Positions 37,170 to 48,629 of a stretch of DNA of 64,000 bases are shown here, piece by piece. The notes below the pieces were generated by a model. The model saw only the letters and a list, made by a program, of their open reading frames with translations, did no database searches and had not been told where the DNA came from. Made by a program: the position numbers and the translations under genes. Within the stretch, counting starts at the first letter, position 1; every line of letters starts with the position of its first letter. The stretch spans positions 2,294,001-2,358,000 of the forward strand of contig NZ_BNEA01000015.1 in the NCBI RefSeq assembly GCF_016860525.1, in the 5' to 3' direction. The DNA comes from Streptomyces rubradiris. Its GTDB lineage: Bacteria; Actinomycetota; Actinomycetes; Streptomycetales; Streptomycetaceae.

Positions 37170-37682
37170 CTACGCCTCCTCCTCTTCCTTCATGTCCTTC
37201 TTGCTGTCCTTGCGGTTGAACTCGACCTGCACGCGCGCCTTGGCGATCTCGGGGAAGCCGATTCTGCGGGTGGTGGCCTTGCGGCCCTTCACCCCGGGCA
37301 CCTCCACGGCGATGCCCTCGTCGTCGACCTCCAGGATTCGCGCGACCAGCTCGCCGCCCTCGGTGAGCTGGAACTTCACGAGCCGGTCGGTGGCGCGCAC
37401 GAAGTGCCGGTGCTCGGTGAGGAGGCGCTCCGCGCCGGGGGTTCCGACCTCCAGGTCGTACGCGCCCTCGCCCATCGCGTCGGTCTCGTCCAGCTTCGCC
37501 GAGAGCGCGCGGCTCACATCGGCGATCCGGTCCAGGTCCGCTCCGGTGTCGGAGTCGACGACGACGCGCAGCACCCGCTTGCGTCCTACGGAGTCCACGG
37601 CGATCTCTTCGAGATCCAGCCCATGGGAGGTGACGAGCGGTTCCAGCAGCTCTCGCAGCCTCTCGCTCTGGGTGGTGCTCAT
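37170..37682 (-). CDS. rimP: Ribosome maturation factor RimP
   Basis: This 170-aa protein assists 30S subunit maturation. The N-terminal domain shows [11 protein letters not shown] and RVVVDSDTG, followed by [20 protein letters not shown], the family's conserved centre. A C-terminal Sm-like domain and a Lys/Glu tail complete it. ATG 37682 has GAGGAG about 8 nt upstream. It is the first gene of the nusA-infB operon, diverging from the lipoprotein gene at 37924. Confidence 0.95.
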   Translation of the reverse strand: MSTTQSERLRELLEPLVTSHGLDLEEIAVDSVGRKRVLRVVVDSDTGADLDRIADVSRALSAKLDETDAMGEGAYDLEVGTPGAERLLTEHRHFVRATDRLVKFQLTEGGELVARILEVDDEGIAVEVPGVKGRKATTRRIGFPEIAKARVQVEFNRKDSKKDMKEEEEA

Positions 37683-37923
37683 CCGGGTGACTCCTCGGCC
37701 GCGTGTGCTGTTGTGGGATGGGTCGCGTGTCTGGTCAAAGGGTACTGCCTCCGGCGGGGGGTGCTTCGCAGCGGAGCCCTGGGCCGCGTGCCGGTACGGC
37801 CGCGTGCCCCCGGGTGGGACCGCTGAGCCGGTGACATGCGGGGGGCGGATGCGCGGGTACCGTGATCAACGGCGGGCGCCGTCCCGCCCGTGTGTTCGTA
37901 CGAGCCCCCCGAGGACGTCAGCC

Positions 37924-38427
37924 GTGCCGTACCCCCCGCCGTCGCGCACCCCCTCGGGGCCGCGCAGAAGAACCCTGCTGGCCTCGGCCGCCGGCGCCGC
38001 CCTGCTGGCGGGCTGCTCGGCCGAAGCGGACACCGGTGACGACGGCCCGTCGGCCGGCGCGCGGGCACGCACGCGTGCGGCGCGGGACAGCCGGGGGCTG
38101 CTGGCGCGCTACGACGCCGTGCTGGCCGCGCATCCCGCCCTGACGGACCGGCTGCGCCCGCTGCGGGCCGAGGTCGCGGCGCACGCGACGGCGTTCGAGG
38201 ACGGTACGAAGCCCTCGCCGGCGGCGTCGAAGTCCTCGGCCGCGCCCGCCCCCGTGCCCGCCGCCGAGAAGGACGCCGTGGCCCAACTGGCCGCCGCCGA
38301 GCGCGCGCTGGCCGACCGGCGGGCCAAGGAGCTGCTCCAGGTGCCGGGCGAGCTGGCGCGGCTGCTGGCGTCGGTCGCGGCGGCCGGGGCCGCGCACGCG
38401 TACCTGCTGACGGAGGTGGCCAGGTGA
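37924..38427 (+). CDS. Tat-type lipoprotein, coupled to a ferritin-like protein
   Basis: This 167-aa protein has a twin-arginine-like N-region (PRRRTLLAS) and lipobox LLAGC (Cys about residue 32). The mature part is Ala/Arg-rich and helical with a Pro/Ala linker near the middle. GTG 37924 is chosen because it gives a normal signal peptide. Its stop overlaps the next start (GTGA), so the two are probably a functional pair. The function of this conserved rimP neighbour is unknown. Confidence 0.8.
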   Translation: MPYPPPSRTPSGPRRRTLLASAAGAALLAGCSAEADTGDDGPSAGARARTRAARDSRGLLARYDAVLAAHPALTDRLRPLRAEVAAHATAFEDGTKPSPAASKSSAAPAPVPAAEKDAVAQLAAAERALADRRAKELLQVPGELARLLASVAAAGAAHAYLLTEVAR

Positions 38428-38939
38428 GCGAGGAGGCACAGCGGGCCGAGCTGACCGCGCTCCAGGCGGCGCTGGCGGCGGAGCACGCGGCGGTGTACGG
38501 CTACGGGGTCGTCGGCGGGCGGATCGGCGAGCGGCGCCGGGCCGAGGCGCGGACGGCGTACGACGCCCACCGGGCGCGCCGGGACGTGCTGGTGCGCGCG
38601 GTGCGCGACCTGGGTGCCGCCCCGGTCGCCGCGAGCGCCGCGTACGAGCTTCCGTTCCCGGTCGGGGACGGGGCGGCGGCGGTGCGGCTGGCCGCGCGCC
38701 TGGAGGAGCGGCTGGCCGGGGTCTACTCGGACCTGGTGCGGGCGACGACCGGGGCGCGGCGGGCCGACGCGGCCGGGGCGCTGCGGGAGGCCGCGGTGCG
38801 GGCGGTGCGCTGGAGCGGGCGGAGCGTAGCCTTCCCTGGGCTCGCCGAGCGGTCCGGCGAGCGGACCGACGAGCGGACCGGAGCGGCCGGCACGACCCCG
38901 TCGGCCACGGCGTCCGCCACGGCTCCGGCGAGGCCCTGA
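38424..38939 (+). CDS. Ferritin-like domain protein (DUF4439 type)
   Basis: This 171-aa, mostly helical protein carries AALAAEHAAVYGYGVVGG near the start, with Glu and His spaced as in ferritin-like four-helix bundles. A second helix pair has YDAHRARRDVL. The last 30 residues are a low-complexity Thr/Ala tail. It is translated with the lipoprotein upstream. Metal binding is inferred from the family and has not been shown. Confidence 0.85.
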   Translation: MSEEAQRAELTALQAALAAEHAAVYGYGVVGGRIGERRRAEARTAYDAHRARRDVLVRAVRDLGAAPVAASAAYELPFPVGDGAAAVRLAARLEERLAGVYSDLVRATTGARRADAAGALREAAVRAVRWSGRSVAFPGLAERSGERTDERTGAAGTTPSATASATAPARP

Positions 38940-39020
38940 GGCACCGGCAGGAGGCTTGTGCGCCCGTTGGAGGACGGACCGGGAACCGGCAAGGACCCAC
39001 AGGAAGGGAACGACTCGCGC

Positions 39021-39920
39021 ATGGCTTGGGAAGCGCCGCCGCGCCTGGTACGGGCGCTCGGTGAGACGGCACCGGCCGGGGACGACTGGCTGGCGCGACT
39101 GCCCGCGGCGGCCGAGGAGGCCGCCGCCCGGCGCGGGTTGACCGTGGAGCGGGTGCGGGTACCGGGCGGGCGCAGCAGCCTGGTGCTGCTGGTACGGCGG
39201 CCGGACGGCACCCCGGCCGTGCTGAAGCTGGCACCGCCCCGGGCCCGCCCGGAGAGCGAGCGGGCCGCGCTCGCGCACTGGGCCGGGCTGGGCGCCGTGC
39301 AGCTGCTGGAGGACGGGGCGCAAGACGGGGCGCTGCTGCTGGAGCGGCTGCATCCGGATGTGTCGGTGCGTTCGCTGCCGGAGGCCAAGGCGCTGCTGGA
39401 GGCGGCGGGGACGCTGCGCAGGCTGTGGGTGGAGCCGCCGGCCGGGCACGCCTTCGAGACCGTCGCCGAGCGCACTGGGCGGCAGGCGGCGGCCATGCAG
39501 ACGACTGCCGGCGCCGAACCCGAGGTGGCACCGCTGGTGGAGTCGGCGCTCGCCGCCCGCGAGGAGTTGCTGGCCGCACCGCCCGAGGAGCGGCTGCTGC
39601 ACGGCACGTTCCGGCAGAGCAAGGTGCTGTCGGGCGAGCGGATGCCGTGGCTCGCGGTGGGCCCGGACCCGGTGGTCGGCGAGAGCGCCTTCGACCTGGC
39701 GCGGCTGGTCCGGGACCGGGTGGAGGACCTGATCGCCCAGCCGGCCGGCGCGGCCACCACCCGCCGCCGGATCAAGCGGCTCGCGGAGTCCCTGGAGGTC
39801 GACCAGGACCGCCTGCGCGGCTGGACACTGTTCCGCGCGGTGGAATCCGGGGTCCGCGCCCTCCGCGTGGGCCGCCCGACGGACGCGGAACTGCTGCTGG
39901 AGTTCGCGGGCTGGCTGTAG
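39021..39920 (+). CDS. Aminoglycoside phosphotransferase-like protein lacking key catalytic residues
   Basis: This 299-aa protein has the two-lobed fold of the aminoglycoside/hydroxyurea kinase group. SSLVLLVRRPDGTPAVLKL forms the ATP-binding lobe. The catalytic loop reads LLHGTFRQSKVL, where active relatives have HGDLHxxN, so the catalytic Asp and metal-binding Asn are replaced. The later metal site reads VGPDPVVGE. It is therefore probably a pseudokinase. GTG 38958 is an alternative start with a nearby AGGAGG but tight spacing; ATG 39021 (MAWEAPPRLV) is preferred on family resemblance. Confidence 0.8.
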   Translation: MAWEAPPRLVRALGETAPAGDDWLARLPAAAEEAAARRGLTVERVRVPGGRSSLVLLVRRPDGTPAVLKLAPPRARPESERAALAHWAGLGAVQLLEDGAQDGALLLERLHPDVSVRSLPEAKALLEAAGTLRRLWVEPPAGHAFETVAERTGRQAAAMQTTAGAEPEVAPLVESALAAREELLAAPPEERLLHGTFRQSKVLSGERMPWLAVGPDPVVGESAFDLARLVRDRVEDLIAQPAGAATTRRRIKRLAESLEVDQDRLRGWTLFRAVESGVRALRVGRPTDAELLLEFAGWL

Positions 39921-39937
39921 CGGGGGCCGACGCGACG

Positions 39938-40320
39938 TAGCGACGGCCGGCCCGAGTGGCGATGAGCCGTGGCGCGACTGTCCGTAGCGGCGGCTGCCCG
40001 GAGGTCGGCTGCCCCGAGCCGCAGCCGACCGCAACGACGGCCGGTCCGAGCGGCGGCTGACCGCGACAACGACTCCCCCGGAGAGGCGACCGGCCGCAGC
40101 CACCACCGACGGCGGCGACGGCTGCCCGGAGAAATGGCCGACTGTAGGACGGCTGGCCGGAGCGGCGACCGGCCGCAGCAACGACTGTCCCGGGACACGA
40201 CCGACCGTAGGACGCCCGTGGCAACAACTGGCCGGAGCGGCGGCCGACCGTGGCGGCTGGCCGAAGGGGCGGCTGTCCCGAGACACGGCCGACCGGCTAC
40301 CGGCCGGTATGGCGGTCGAC
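39938..40320. repeat. Degenerate repeat region between convergent genes
   Basis: No gene is credible in 39921-40395. The phrase TGGCCGGAGCGG recurs at 40154 and 40229 (75 bp apart), with a related GGTCCGAGCGGCGG near 40042. Elements such as ACTGTCCCGGGACACG, GACCGGCCGCAG and GACCGACCGTAGGACG recur in the same order. These look like three to five worn copies of a unit of about 75 bp. Confidence 0.6.
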
Positions 40321-40325
40321 CGTGG

Positions 40326-40358
40326 CGACGCCCCCGGGGGAAGTCCCCGAGGGCGTCG
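40326..40358. terminator. Terminator between the kinase-like gene and proS
   Basis: A 14-bp stem with one mismatch (CGACGCCCCCGGGG against CCCCGAGGGCGTCG) and a 5-nt loop, 37 bp past the proS stop on the minus strand. Confidence 0.7.
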
Positions 40359-40395
40359 TGGGCCGGTCAGACCCGTCGGTTTCGGTGGGGCGGGG

Positions 40396-42099
40396 TCAGG
40401 CCGTCAGGCGGGCGATGGCTTCCTCGACCGTCAGTTCCTCGCGTTCGCCGGTCTTGCGGTCCTTCAGCTCCAGGACGCCCTCGGCGGCGCGGCGGCCGGC
40501 GACCAGGATCTGGGGCACGCCGATCAGCTCGGAGTCGGTGAACTTCACGCCCGGGGAGACCCCGGCCCGGTCGTCCACCAGGACGCGGACGCCCGCGTCG
40601 GCGAGCTTCCCGGCGACGTCCAGCGCCAGCTCGGTCTGGAGCGCCTTGCCGGCGGCGACCACGTGCACGTCGGCCGGGGCGACCTCCTTGGGCCACACCA
40701 GGCCCTTGTCGTCGGCGGTCTGCTCGGCGAGCGCGGCGACGGCGCGGGAGACGCCGATGCCGTAGGAGCCCATGGTGACGCGGACCGGCTTGCCGTTCTG
40801 GCCGAGGACGTCCAGCTTGAGGGCGTCGGCGTACTTGCGGCCCAGCTGGAAGATGTGGCCGATCTCGATGGCGCGGTCCAGCTTCAGGCCGGTGCCGCAC
40901 TTCGGGCAGGGGTCGCCGTCCTGGACCACGACGACGTCCACGTACTCGTCGACCTCGAAGTCACGGCCGGCGACGACGTTCTTCGCGTGCGTGTGCTCCT
41001 TGTTGGCGCCGGTGATCCAGGCGGTGCCGGGGGCCACGCGCGGGTCGGCGATGTACTTGACCTTCTCGACCAGGCCCTGCGGGCCGACGTAGCCGCGGAC
41101 CAGTTCGGGGTGGGCGGCGAAGTCGGTCTCGGTGACCATCTCGACGGCGGCCGGGGCGAAGTGCGCCTCGACCTTGTCCAGGTCCACCTCGCGGTCCCCG
41201 GGCACACCCACGGCGACGATCTCGCCGTCCACCTTGATCAACAGGTTCTTCAGCGTGGCGGAGGCGGGGACGCCGAGCGAGGCGGCCAGCGTCTCGATGG
41301 TCGGGGTGTCGGGGGTGGGGATCTCCTCCAGCGCGGGCACGGCGGAGCCGTCCACCGGCGTGAGCTGGTAGGCGATCGCCTCGGTGTTGGCGGCGAAGTC
41401 GCAGTTCGGGCAGTCCGCGAAGGTGTCCTCGCCGGCCTCGGCCGGGGCGAGGAACTCCTCGGACTTGGAGCCGCCCATGGCCCCGGCGGTGGCCGCGCAG
41501 ATGCGGTAGTCGAGACCGAGGCGGGCGAAGATCCGCTGGTAGGCCTCGCGGTGCAGGACGTAGGAGGCGCCGAGGCCCTCGTCGTCCAGGTCGAAGGAGT
41601 AGGAGTCCTTCATCAGGAACTCGCGGCCGCGCAGGATGCCGGCGCGGGGGCGGGCCTCGTCGCGGAACTTGGTCTGGATCTGGTAGAGGATCACCGGCAG
41701 GTCCTTGTAGGACGTGCACTGGTCCTTGACCAGGAGAGTGAAGATCTCCTCGTGGGTGGGCCCGAGGAGGTAGTCGCCGCCCTTGCGGTCCTTGAGCCGG
41801 AACAGCTCCTGCCCGTACTCGTCCCAGCGGCCGGTCGCCTCGTAGGGCTCGCGGGGCAGCAGGGCCGGGAGGGTGACCTCCTGGGCCCCGATGGCGTCCA
41901 TCTCCTCGCGGACGACGCGTTCGACGTTGGCGAGGACCTTCTTGCCGAGGGGCAGCCAGCTCCAGATGCCGGCTGCCGTACGGCGGACGTAGCCGGCGCG
42001 GACGAGGAGCTTGTGGCTGAGGACCTCGGCGTCCGCCGGATCGTCGCGCAGCGTCTTCGCCATCAACTGGGACATGCGCTGGACCGGTGCCTTGGCCAT
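40396..42099 (-). CDS. proS: Prolyl-tRNA synthetase
   Basis: This 567-aa class II synthetase charges tRNA-Pro. It is the bacterial type with an editing (INS) domain inserted between motifs 2 and 3. Motif 2 includes [17 protein letters not shown], a zinc-like CPNCDF and CPKCGTG pair is visible, and motif 3 includes GSYGIGVSR. The C-terminal anticodon-binding domain is complete. ATG 42099 has AGGAG 9 nt upstream. It is the last gene of the minus-strand group that starts at 44013. Confidence 0.97.
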   Translation of the reverse strand: MAKAPVQRMSQLMAKTLRDDPADAEVLSHKLLVRAGYVRRTAAGIWSWLPLGKKVLANVERVVREEMDAIGAQEVTLPALLPREPYEATGRWDEYGQELFRLKDRKGGDYLLGPTHEEIFTLLVKDQCTSYKDLPVILYQIQTKFRDEARPRAGILRGREFLMKDSYSFDLDDEGLGASYVLHREAYQRIFARLGLDYRICAATAGAMGGSKSEEFLAPAEAGEDTFADCPNCDFAANTEAIAYQLTPVDGSAVPALEEIPTPDTPTIETLAASLGVPASATLKNLLIKVDGEIVAVGVPGDREVDLDKVEAHFAPAAVEMVTETDFAAHPELVRGYVGPQGLVEKVKYIADPRVAPGTAWITGANKEHTHAKNVVAGRDFEVDEYVDVVVVQDGDPCPKCGTGLKLDRAIEIGHIFQLGRKYADALKLDVLGQNGKPVRVTMGSYGIGVSRAVAALAEQTADDKGLVWPKEVAPADVHVVAAGKALQTELALDVAGKLADAGVRVLVDDRAGVSPGVKFTDSELIGVPQILVAGRRAAEGVLELKDRKTGEREELTVEEAIARLTA

Positions 42100-42172
42100 G
42101 GTTCTCGTACTCCTGCCGGATAAAGGTGGTGGCATGGAGGTTATCCGGGCCGCCCGTGCCGGTGGAAATCGG

Positions 42173-42703
42173 TTATCGCCTGCGCAGCGGCAGCGGGGCG
42201 CCCATCACGGCGTAGGGGCGCGGCGCGCTCGGGAAGTGCACCTGGCGGGCGAGGTCGGTGTAGCCGAGGGAGCGGTACAGGCCCCGGGCGGGGCTGTCGG
42301 TGTCGATCGCGGAGAGGATCGAGCGGGGTTCGCCGGCGGTGTCGGTGATGGTGGTGATCAGCTTCCGGCCGATGCCGCGGTTCTGGTGGTCGGGGTGGAC
42401 GTGCAGTTCGGTGATGACGAAGGAGTCGTCCAGCCAGAGGTCGTTGCCGCCCGCGCGCAGATGGGGCTCCACGACGGTGGACCACCAGTGGGTGCGGCTG
42501 TTGGGCATGCCGTACACGAAGCCGACGAGCCGGCCGCCGACGGTCGCGCCGTAGGCCCGGGCGCCCTGGTACTGCATGTGGCGCTGGACGATCTGCCGGC
42601 GCACGGCGACCTCCTCCGGGCCCAGGCCGAAGGCGACGGCTTGGACGGCCAACGCCTCGTCGACGTGGGCGGTGAGGTCCAGGGGGCCGATCACTGGGTC
42701 CAT
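42173..42703 (-). CDS. GNAT family N-acetyltransferase (1)
   Basis: This 176-aa protein has a complete GNAT fold. The acetyl-CoA motif A is in [19 protein letters not shown] (Q/R-x-x-G-x-G/A type), followed by [10 protein letters not shown] near the C-terminus. The substrate is unknown. It begins 20 bp after the next GNAT gene, so the two are co-transcribed ahead of proS. No strong ribosome binding site precedes ATG 42703. Confidence 0.88.
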   Translation of the reverse strand: MDPVIGPLDLTAHVDEALAVQAVAFGLGPEEVAVRRQIVQRHMQYQGARAYGATVGGRLVGFVYGMPNSRTHWWSTVVEPHLRAGGNDLWLDDSFVITELHVHPDHQNRGIGRKLITTITDTAGEPRSILSAIDTDSPARGLYRSLGYTDLARQVHFPSAPRPYAVMGAPLPLRRR

Positions 42704-42723
42704 GCGGGGAGCGTACAGGGCCG

Positions 42724-43572
42724 TCAGAAGAGCACACTCATGAAGGAGCCGACCTCTTCGAAGCCCACCCGCCGGTACGTCCTTCTCGCCGCGGTGTTGA
42801 AGTCGTTGACGTAGAGGCTCGCCACGGGGGCGAAGTCGGCGAGGGCGTAACGCAGCACGGCGGCCATGCCGGGGGCCGCCAGGCCCCTCCCCCGGTATTC
42901 GGGGGCCACCCACACCCCCTGGATCTGGCATGCCTGGGGGGTCGCGGCGCCGATCTCCGCCTTGAACACGACCCGGCCCCGCTCGTCCACGCGGGCGAAG
43001 GAGCGGCCGGAGCCGACGAGTTCGGCGACGCGGGCCTGGTAGAGCAGGCCGCCGTCGCCGGACAGCGGGGAGACGCCGACCTCCTCGGTGAACATCGCCA
43101 CGCACGCCGGCATGATCGTTTCCATCTCGTCCTTGCGGACGCGACGGACGTAGGGGTCGGGGGCGATGTCGTCGGGCATGCGGTCGGTGACCATCAGCGG
43201 CTGGTGCGCGCGGACGTCCCGGGCGGGGCCCCAGTGGGGCTCCAGCAGCCGCCACAGCTCGGCGGTGGCGTCGGCGGGGCCGACGATGGAGGAGCAGCGG
43301 CGGCCGGCCCGGCGGGCGCGGTCGGCGAAGGCGCGCACGGCGCGCGGGGTGGCGCAGATGGGGACGAGGTTGGCGCCCGCGTAGCAGAGGGACGTGAGCA
43401 TGCCGTCCTCGTACCAGCCCCACATCTCGCCACCGAGCCGCCAGGGGTCCAGTCCTGCGACCCGGACCCTGGACGTCACGAAGGCATTGGCGACCGGCTC
43501 ACGGTCGAGCACGGCGAGCGCCGCGTCCAGGTCGTTCGGTTCCAGGACCCGGGTGGTGGTCTGGGTCAACAC
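42724..43572 (-). CDS. GNAT family N-acetyltransferase (2), with extra N-terminal domain
   Basis: This 282-aa protein has an N-terminal domain of about 120 residues (DUF4081-like) and a C-terminal GNAT domain with motif A in GVWVAPEYRGRGLAAPGMAAV and YVNDFNTAARRTYRRVGF. The arrangement is typical of actinobacterial GNATs encoded between ispG and proS. Substrate unknown. Confidence 0.88.
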   Translation of the reverse strand: MLTQTTTRVLEPNDLDAALAVLDREPVANAFVTSRVRVAGLDPWRLGGEMWGWYEDGMLTSLCYAGANLVPICATPRAVRAFADRARRAGRRCSSIVGPADATAELWRLLEPHWGPARDVRAHQPLMVTDRMPDDIAPDPYVRRVRKDEMETIMPACVAMFTEEVGVSPLSGDGGLLYQARVAELVGSGRSFARVDERGRVVFKAEIGAATPQACQIQGVWVAPEYRGRGLAAPGMAAVLRYALADFAPVASLYVNDFNTAARRTYRRVGFEEVGSFMSVLF

Positions 43573-43581
43573 TACGGGGCC

Positions 43582-44013
43582 TCACGGTGGGGTTCTGCTG
43601 GTCCCGGCACTGTACCCCGGGTGCCCGCGAAGCGCTCCCCACCGGTCTCGGACCGCCTTGCGGTAATCCTCCGGGGGCAGATACGAGTGATCCTCCACGT
43701 AATGGACAATCATGGCCGGGGACGCGTAGGTGAGCCCTCTGCCGTTCGGCACGTGGATCTCGCCGCTGCCGAGGAAGAGGTCTCCCCTGGAGGTGCGCTC
43801 CCTGGCGGTGCGAAAATCCGGGCAGAGATCACAGAAGTGCATCCCCCGCTGCACGTTCACCGCGTGCCGGGCCAGCCCCGCGAGAGCCTCGACCAGTCCC
43901 TCGGGCGTGACTCCGGTGGTGTACGCGTGCTCCCGGGAGAGCCAGCCCACGTTGAGCGTGCCCCGGGCTCCGGCATCGTACGAGTAGGAACTGAGATCAG
44001 GATAGTAAGCCAT
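43582..44013 (-). CDS. Conserved protein of unknown function, 143 aa
   Basis: This is a soluble protein without signal peptide. It starts MAYYPDLSSYSYDAGARG, has a CDLC pair (about residues 61-64) inside HFCDLCPDF and a later GSGEIHVPNGRGLTYASP. It starts the minus-strand group with the two GNATs (9-bp gap). The cysteine pair and the preceding His could bind a metal (inference). I do not recognise a named family with confidence. Confidence 0.75.
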   Translation of the reverse strand: MAYYPDLSSYSYDAGARGTLNVGWLSREHAYTTGVTPEGLVEALAGLARHAVNVQRGMHFCDLCPDFRTARERTSRGDLFLGSGEIHVPNGRGLTYASPAMIVHYVEDHSYLPPEDYRKAVRDRWGALRGHPGYSAGTSRTPP

Positions 44014-44061
44014 TACGTCATCAGGAGACAGCCGGGCAAGACCGTATGGGCCGAGGTATGG

Positions 44062-44095
44062 CTGAGTCCCGTCACCGGGCGGTGACGGGACTCAG
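44062..44095 (-). terminator. Terminator of the dxr-rseP-ispG group
   Basis: A perfect 14-bp stem (CTGAGTCCCGTCAC and its complement) with a 6-nt loop, 22 bp past the ispG stop. Confidence 0.85.
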
Positions 44096-44117
44096 AGAGG
44101 CAAGAACGAGTACGCGG

Positions 44118-45275
<1,158 letters not shown>

Positions 45276-45398
45276 CTGCTGTGCAACCCCAAGTCGTGGT
45301 TCAGGATCCGGGTCCCGTGAACGGCGGGCTCCAGGGTCCGAGATTACGGCACCGGGGCGCGCGCCACACATCACACCCGTAAAACCGGCGCGCGCCCC

Positions 45399-45431
45399 CG
45401 CGGCCCGTAACCCCGGGGGTTCCGGGCCGCG
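45399..45431 (-). terminator. Hairpin between rseP and ispG
   Basis: A 9-bp perfect stem (CGCGGCCCG and its complement) enclosing a second small inverted repeat (AACCCC/GGGGTT), 15 bp past the rseP stop. Confidence 0.5.
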
Positions 45432-45445
45432 CGGACACCGGGTGG

Positions 45446-46750
45446 CTAGGAGATCTTCACCGGGTTGACGACGTCCGCGATGAGCACCAGGACGGTGAAG
45501 CAGACGAAGATCCCGGCCACCACGTACGCCACCGGCATGAGCTTGGCGACGTCGAACGGGCCCGGGTCGGGGCGGCGCAGCACCCTGGCCAGGTTGCGCC
45601 GCAGAGCCTCCCACAGGGCGCCCGCGATGTGCCCGCCGTCCAGCGGGAGCAGCGGGAGCATGTTGAACAGGAACAGGGACAGGTTGAACATCCCGAGCAT
45701 CATCACGAACATCGCCAGTTGCTGGGAGGCGGGGATGTCCAGGGTGGCGATGTCGCCGGTGATGCGGGCGGCGCCGACGATGCCGACCGGGGAGTCCGGT
45801 TCGCGCGGGCCGTCGCCGAAGGCGGCGTCCCACAGGGCGGGGATCTTGCCAGGGAGGGCGGCGAGGGAGTCGACGGCGTCGCCGACCCGGTCGGTCATCC
45901 AGGACACGGAGTCGTCGAAGTCCATCCTGACCACGCCGGTGGCGGCGCCGAAGCCGAGGAAGCCGGCCTTGACGTACTCGCCCTGGACGTAGCCGCCGCC
46001 GGAGTCCTTCTTGGCGACCAGGTTGGTGGCGATCTCGGCGTGCAGGGTGAGCCGCTTGCCGTCGCGCTCCACGACGATCGGCACGTTCTTGCCCGCGCTG
46101 TCCCGGATGAGGTCCGAGAGGGTGTCCCAGTTCTTGGTGGGCCTGCCGTCGAAGGAGACGATCTTGTCGCGCGCCTGGAGGCCGGCGGCCTGGGCCGGGG
46201 AGGGCTTGTCGCTCTTCTCACAGGTGTCGCGGTTCTCGCTCTGGGCGATGACGCAGGGCGAGACGGAGGCGACGGTGGTGGTCTGCTGCTGGACGCCGAG
46301 GCCCATGAGCACGGAGAAGAACAGGCCGATCGCGAGGACCAGGTTCATGAAGGGCCCGGCGAACATGACGATGACCCGTTTCCACGGTTTGCGCGTGTAG
46401 AACATGCGCGTCTCGTCACCGGGCCGGAGTTCCTCGAAGGCCGCCGAGCGGGCGTCCTCGATCATGCCGCGCCACGGGGAGGTGGAGCGGGCGGCGACGC
46501 GGCCCTGGTCGTCGGGCGGGAACATGCCGATCATGCGGATGTAGCCGCCGGCCGGGATGGCCTTGATGCCGTACTCGGTCTCGCCCTTCTTGCGTGACCA
46601 GATGGTGGGGCCGAAGCCGACCATGTACTGGGGCACGCGGATGCCGAAGAGCTTGGCCGTGGACAGGTGCCCCAGCTCGTGCCAGGCGATGGAGACGAGC
46701 AGGCCGATCACGAAGACCACTATGCCGAGGATGAACATCAAGGTCGTCAT
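45446..46750 (-). CDS. Site-2 protease family zinc metalloprotease (M50, RseP-like)
   Basis: This 434-aa intramembrane protease has HELGH (residues 24-28) in the first membrane helix, a central PDZ domain (about residues 155-260, [17 protein letters not shown]), and the third conserved motif in [12 protein letters not shown] near the C-terminus. The family cleaves membrane proteins such as anti-sigma factors, and the target here is unknown. ATG 46750 overlaps the dxr stop (ATGA). Confidence 0.95.
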   Translation of the reverse strand: MTTLMFILGIVVFVIGLLVSIAWHELGHLSTAKLFGIRVPQYMVGFGPTIWSRKKGETEYGIKAIPAGGYIRMIGMFPPDDQGRVAARSTSPWRGMIEDARSAAFEELRPGDETRMFYTRKPWKRVIVMFAGPFMNLVLAIGLFFSVLMGLGVQQQTTTVASVSPCVIAQSENRDTCEKSDKPSPAQAAGLQARDKIVSFDGRPTKNWDTLSDLIRDSAGKNVPIVVERDGKRLTLHAEIATNLVAKKDSGGGYVQGEYVKAGFLGFGAATGVVRMDFDDSVSWMTDRVGDAVDSLAALPGKIPALWDAAFGDGPREPDSPVGIVGAARITGDIATLDIPASQQLAMFVMMLGMFNLSLFLFNMLPLLPLDGGHIAGALWEALRRNLARVLRRPDPGPFDVAKLMPVAYVVAGIFVCFTVLVLIADVVNPVKIS

Positions 46751-48015
46751 GCACGCGCCTCCGCGGTCGCCGTCGTGGCTGTGAGTTCGCGGGCCCGGGC
46801 ACGGGCCCAGGTCTCCGCTTCGAGGACGTCCGACACGGTCAGCGAAGTTCCCGTGACCGGCGTGCCGTGCTCCTCGACCACCCGGGTGACGGTCTCCATG
46901 ATCCCGTTGAAGGGCAGCGCGCCGTCCAGGAAGGCCGCGACGCACTCCTCGTTGGCCGCATTGAACACCGCCGGGGCCGTGCCCGCGAGCCGGCCCACGT
47001 GCCGGGCGAGGTTCACGGAGGGGAAGGCCTCGTTGTCCAGCGGGAAGAATTCCCAGGTCGAAGCCTTGCTCCAGTCGAAGGCGGGCGCGGCGTCGGGGAC
47101 GCGTTCGGGCCAGCCGAGGCCGACGGCGATGGGCCCGCGCATGTCGGGGGGCGTCGCCTGGGCGATCGTGGAGCCGTCGGTGAACTCGACCATCGAGTGG
47201 ACGTACGACTGGGGGTGCACGACGACCTCGATGCGCTCGAAGGGGATGTCGTACAGCAGGTGTGCCTCGATGACCTCCAGCCCCTTGTTGACCAGCGTCG
47301 CGGAGTTCACCGTGATCACCGGGCCCATCGCCCAGGTGGGGTGGGCGAGGGCGTCCTGGACGGTGACGCCGGCCAGCTCGGCCCTGGTCCGGCCGCGGAA
47401 GGGGCCGCCGGAGGCGGTGACGACGAGCTTGCGCACATCGGCGCGGGTGCCGGCGGCGAGGGCCTGGAAGAGGGCCGCGTGCTCGGAGTCCACCGGGATG
47501 ATCTGGCCGGGCTTGGCGAGCGCGGTGACCAGCGGGCCGCCGACGATCAGCGACTCCTTGTTGGCGAGCGCGAGGGTGCGGCCCGCCTCCAGGGCGGCCA
47601 GGGTCGGGGCGAGCCCGATGGAGCCGGTGATGCCGTTCAGGACGGTGTGGCAGTCGGAGGCGGCGACCTGGGTGGCCGCGTCGGGCCCGGCGAGGATCTC
47701 GGGCAGCGGCTCGGTGCCGTACGCGGCGGCGAGCGCCTCGCGCAGCGCGGGTACGACGTCCTCGCGGGCGACCGCCACGGTCCGCACCCGCAGCCGGTGG
47801 GCCTGCTCGGCGAGGAGGGCCACCCGGCCGCCGTGCGCGGACAGGGCGGTGACCCGGAAGCGGTCGGGGTTGCGCAGCACGAGGTCGATGGCCTGGGTGC
47901 CGATGGATCCGGTGGAGCCGAGGATCACCACGTCCTTGGGTCCGTCGGCGGCGACGGGGTCGTAGACGAGGTGCGGATCGGCGAGGGGTGCCGGATGGGC
48001 GGGACTGTCGGTCAT
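46747..48015 (-). CDS. dxr: 1-deoxy-D-xylulose 5-phosphate reductoisomerase
   Basis: This 422-aa enzyme converts DXP to MEP, the committed step of the MEP pathway. The NADPH-binding [12 protein letters not shown] is at about residues 32-43, and [11 protein letters not shown] and TASGGPFRG carry the substrate and metal sites. Length is normal. ATG 48015 abuts a GGGAGG, which is closer than usual, so a slightly different start is possible. It is divergent from the secreted lamin-tail gene. Confidence 0.96.
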   Translation of the reverse strand: MTDSPAHPAPLADPHLVYDPVAADGPKDVVILGSTGSIGTQAIDLVLRNPDRFRVTALSAHGGRVALLAEQAHRLRVRTVAVAREDVVPALREALAAAYGTEPLPEILAGPDAATQVAASDCHTVLNGITGSIGLAPTLAALEAGRTLALANKESLIVGGPLVTALAKPGQIIPVDSEHAALFQALAAGTRADVRKLVVTASGGPFRGRTRAELAGVTVQDALAHPTWAMGPVITVNSATLVNKGLEVIEAHLLYDIPFERIEVVVHPQSYVHSMVEFTDGSTIAQATPPDMRGPIAVGLGWPERVPDAAPAFDWSKASTWEFFPLDNEAFPSVNLARHVGRLAGTAPAVFNAANEECVAAFLDGALPFNGIMETVTRVVEEHGTPVTGTSLTVSDVLEAETWARARARELTATTATAEARA

Positions 48016-48170
48016 CCTCCCATTGTTGCGGCAAGCGGCAGCGGGCCGGACAGTGCGTCCCCCGGGTGGGTGCGGTGGCCGGAATTCCTCCTGTGAAACC
48101 GGCATGAAGATCTTGTGATAAACACTTCGTTCCGCATGATTCACGGACGACATCCTGGGGGGATATCTTC

Positions 48171-48629
48171 ATGCGCTCTGTGCGCCTCCGCGCCGCCCTG
48201 CCCGCGCTCGCGGGCGCGGCCCTGCTCACCGGCACCCTGCTCAGCTCCCCGGCCCAGGCCGCCGGCGGTGTGAAGATCCACCACGTGTGGTTCGACAGCC
48301 CCGGCTCGGACAACCGCTCCAACAAGAGCCTGAACGGCGAGTGGGTCCAGCTGAAGAACACCAGCGGCCAGGCCGTCTCGCTCAAGGGCTGGGTGCTGAA
48401 GGACGCCTCCAACCACAAGTACGTCTTCCCGAACATCAAGATCGGCGCCGGGAAGTACCTCAAGATCCACACCGGCAGCGGCACGAACACCGCGTCCGAC
48501 CGGTACCAGGGCCGCCGCGCCTACGTCTGGAACAACGACAAGGACACGGCCACCCTGACCAAGGCGGGCGGCGCCAAGGTCGCCTCCTGCTCCTGGACGA
48601 CGCGGGACCCGAGCGACAAGTACTGCTAA
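48171..48629 (+). CDS. Secreted lamin-tail-domain protein
   Basis: This 152-aa protein has a Sec signal peptide (residues 1 to about 30, ending AQA) and one lamin-tail domain ([20 protein letters not shown], then [21 protein letters not shown]). Lamin-tail domains in bacteria are found in secreted nucleases and adhesion-type proteins. No catalytic domain is attached here. A GGGGGG ribosome binding site precedes ATG 48171. Its stop overlaps the stop of the convergent acyl-CoA dehydrogenase gene by 3 bp. Confidence 0.9.
   Translation: MRSVRLRAALPALAGAALLTGTLLSSPAQAAGGVKIHHVWFDSPGSDNRSNKSLNGEWVQLKNTSGQAVSLKGWVLKDASNHKYVFPNIKIGAGKYLKIHTGSGTNTASDRYQGRRAYVWNNDKDTATLTKAGGAKVASCSWTTRDPSDKYC

Noticed and set aside
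39969..40541. Arg-rich open frame between the kinase-like gene and proS
   Set aside because: It consists of degenerate repeats, has no ribosome binding site and runs into the proS terminator and coding region.
45446..48490. Apparent 1014-codon protein containing the site-2 protease
   Set aside because: The upstream part is an out-of-frame reading of dxr. The real protease starts at 46750 with HELGH at the normal distance.
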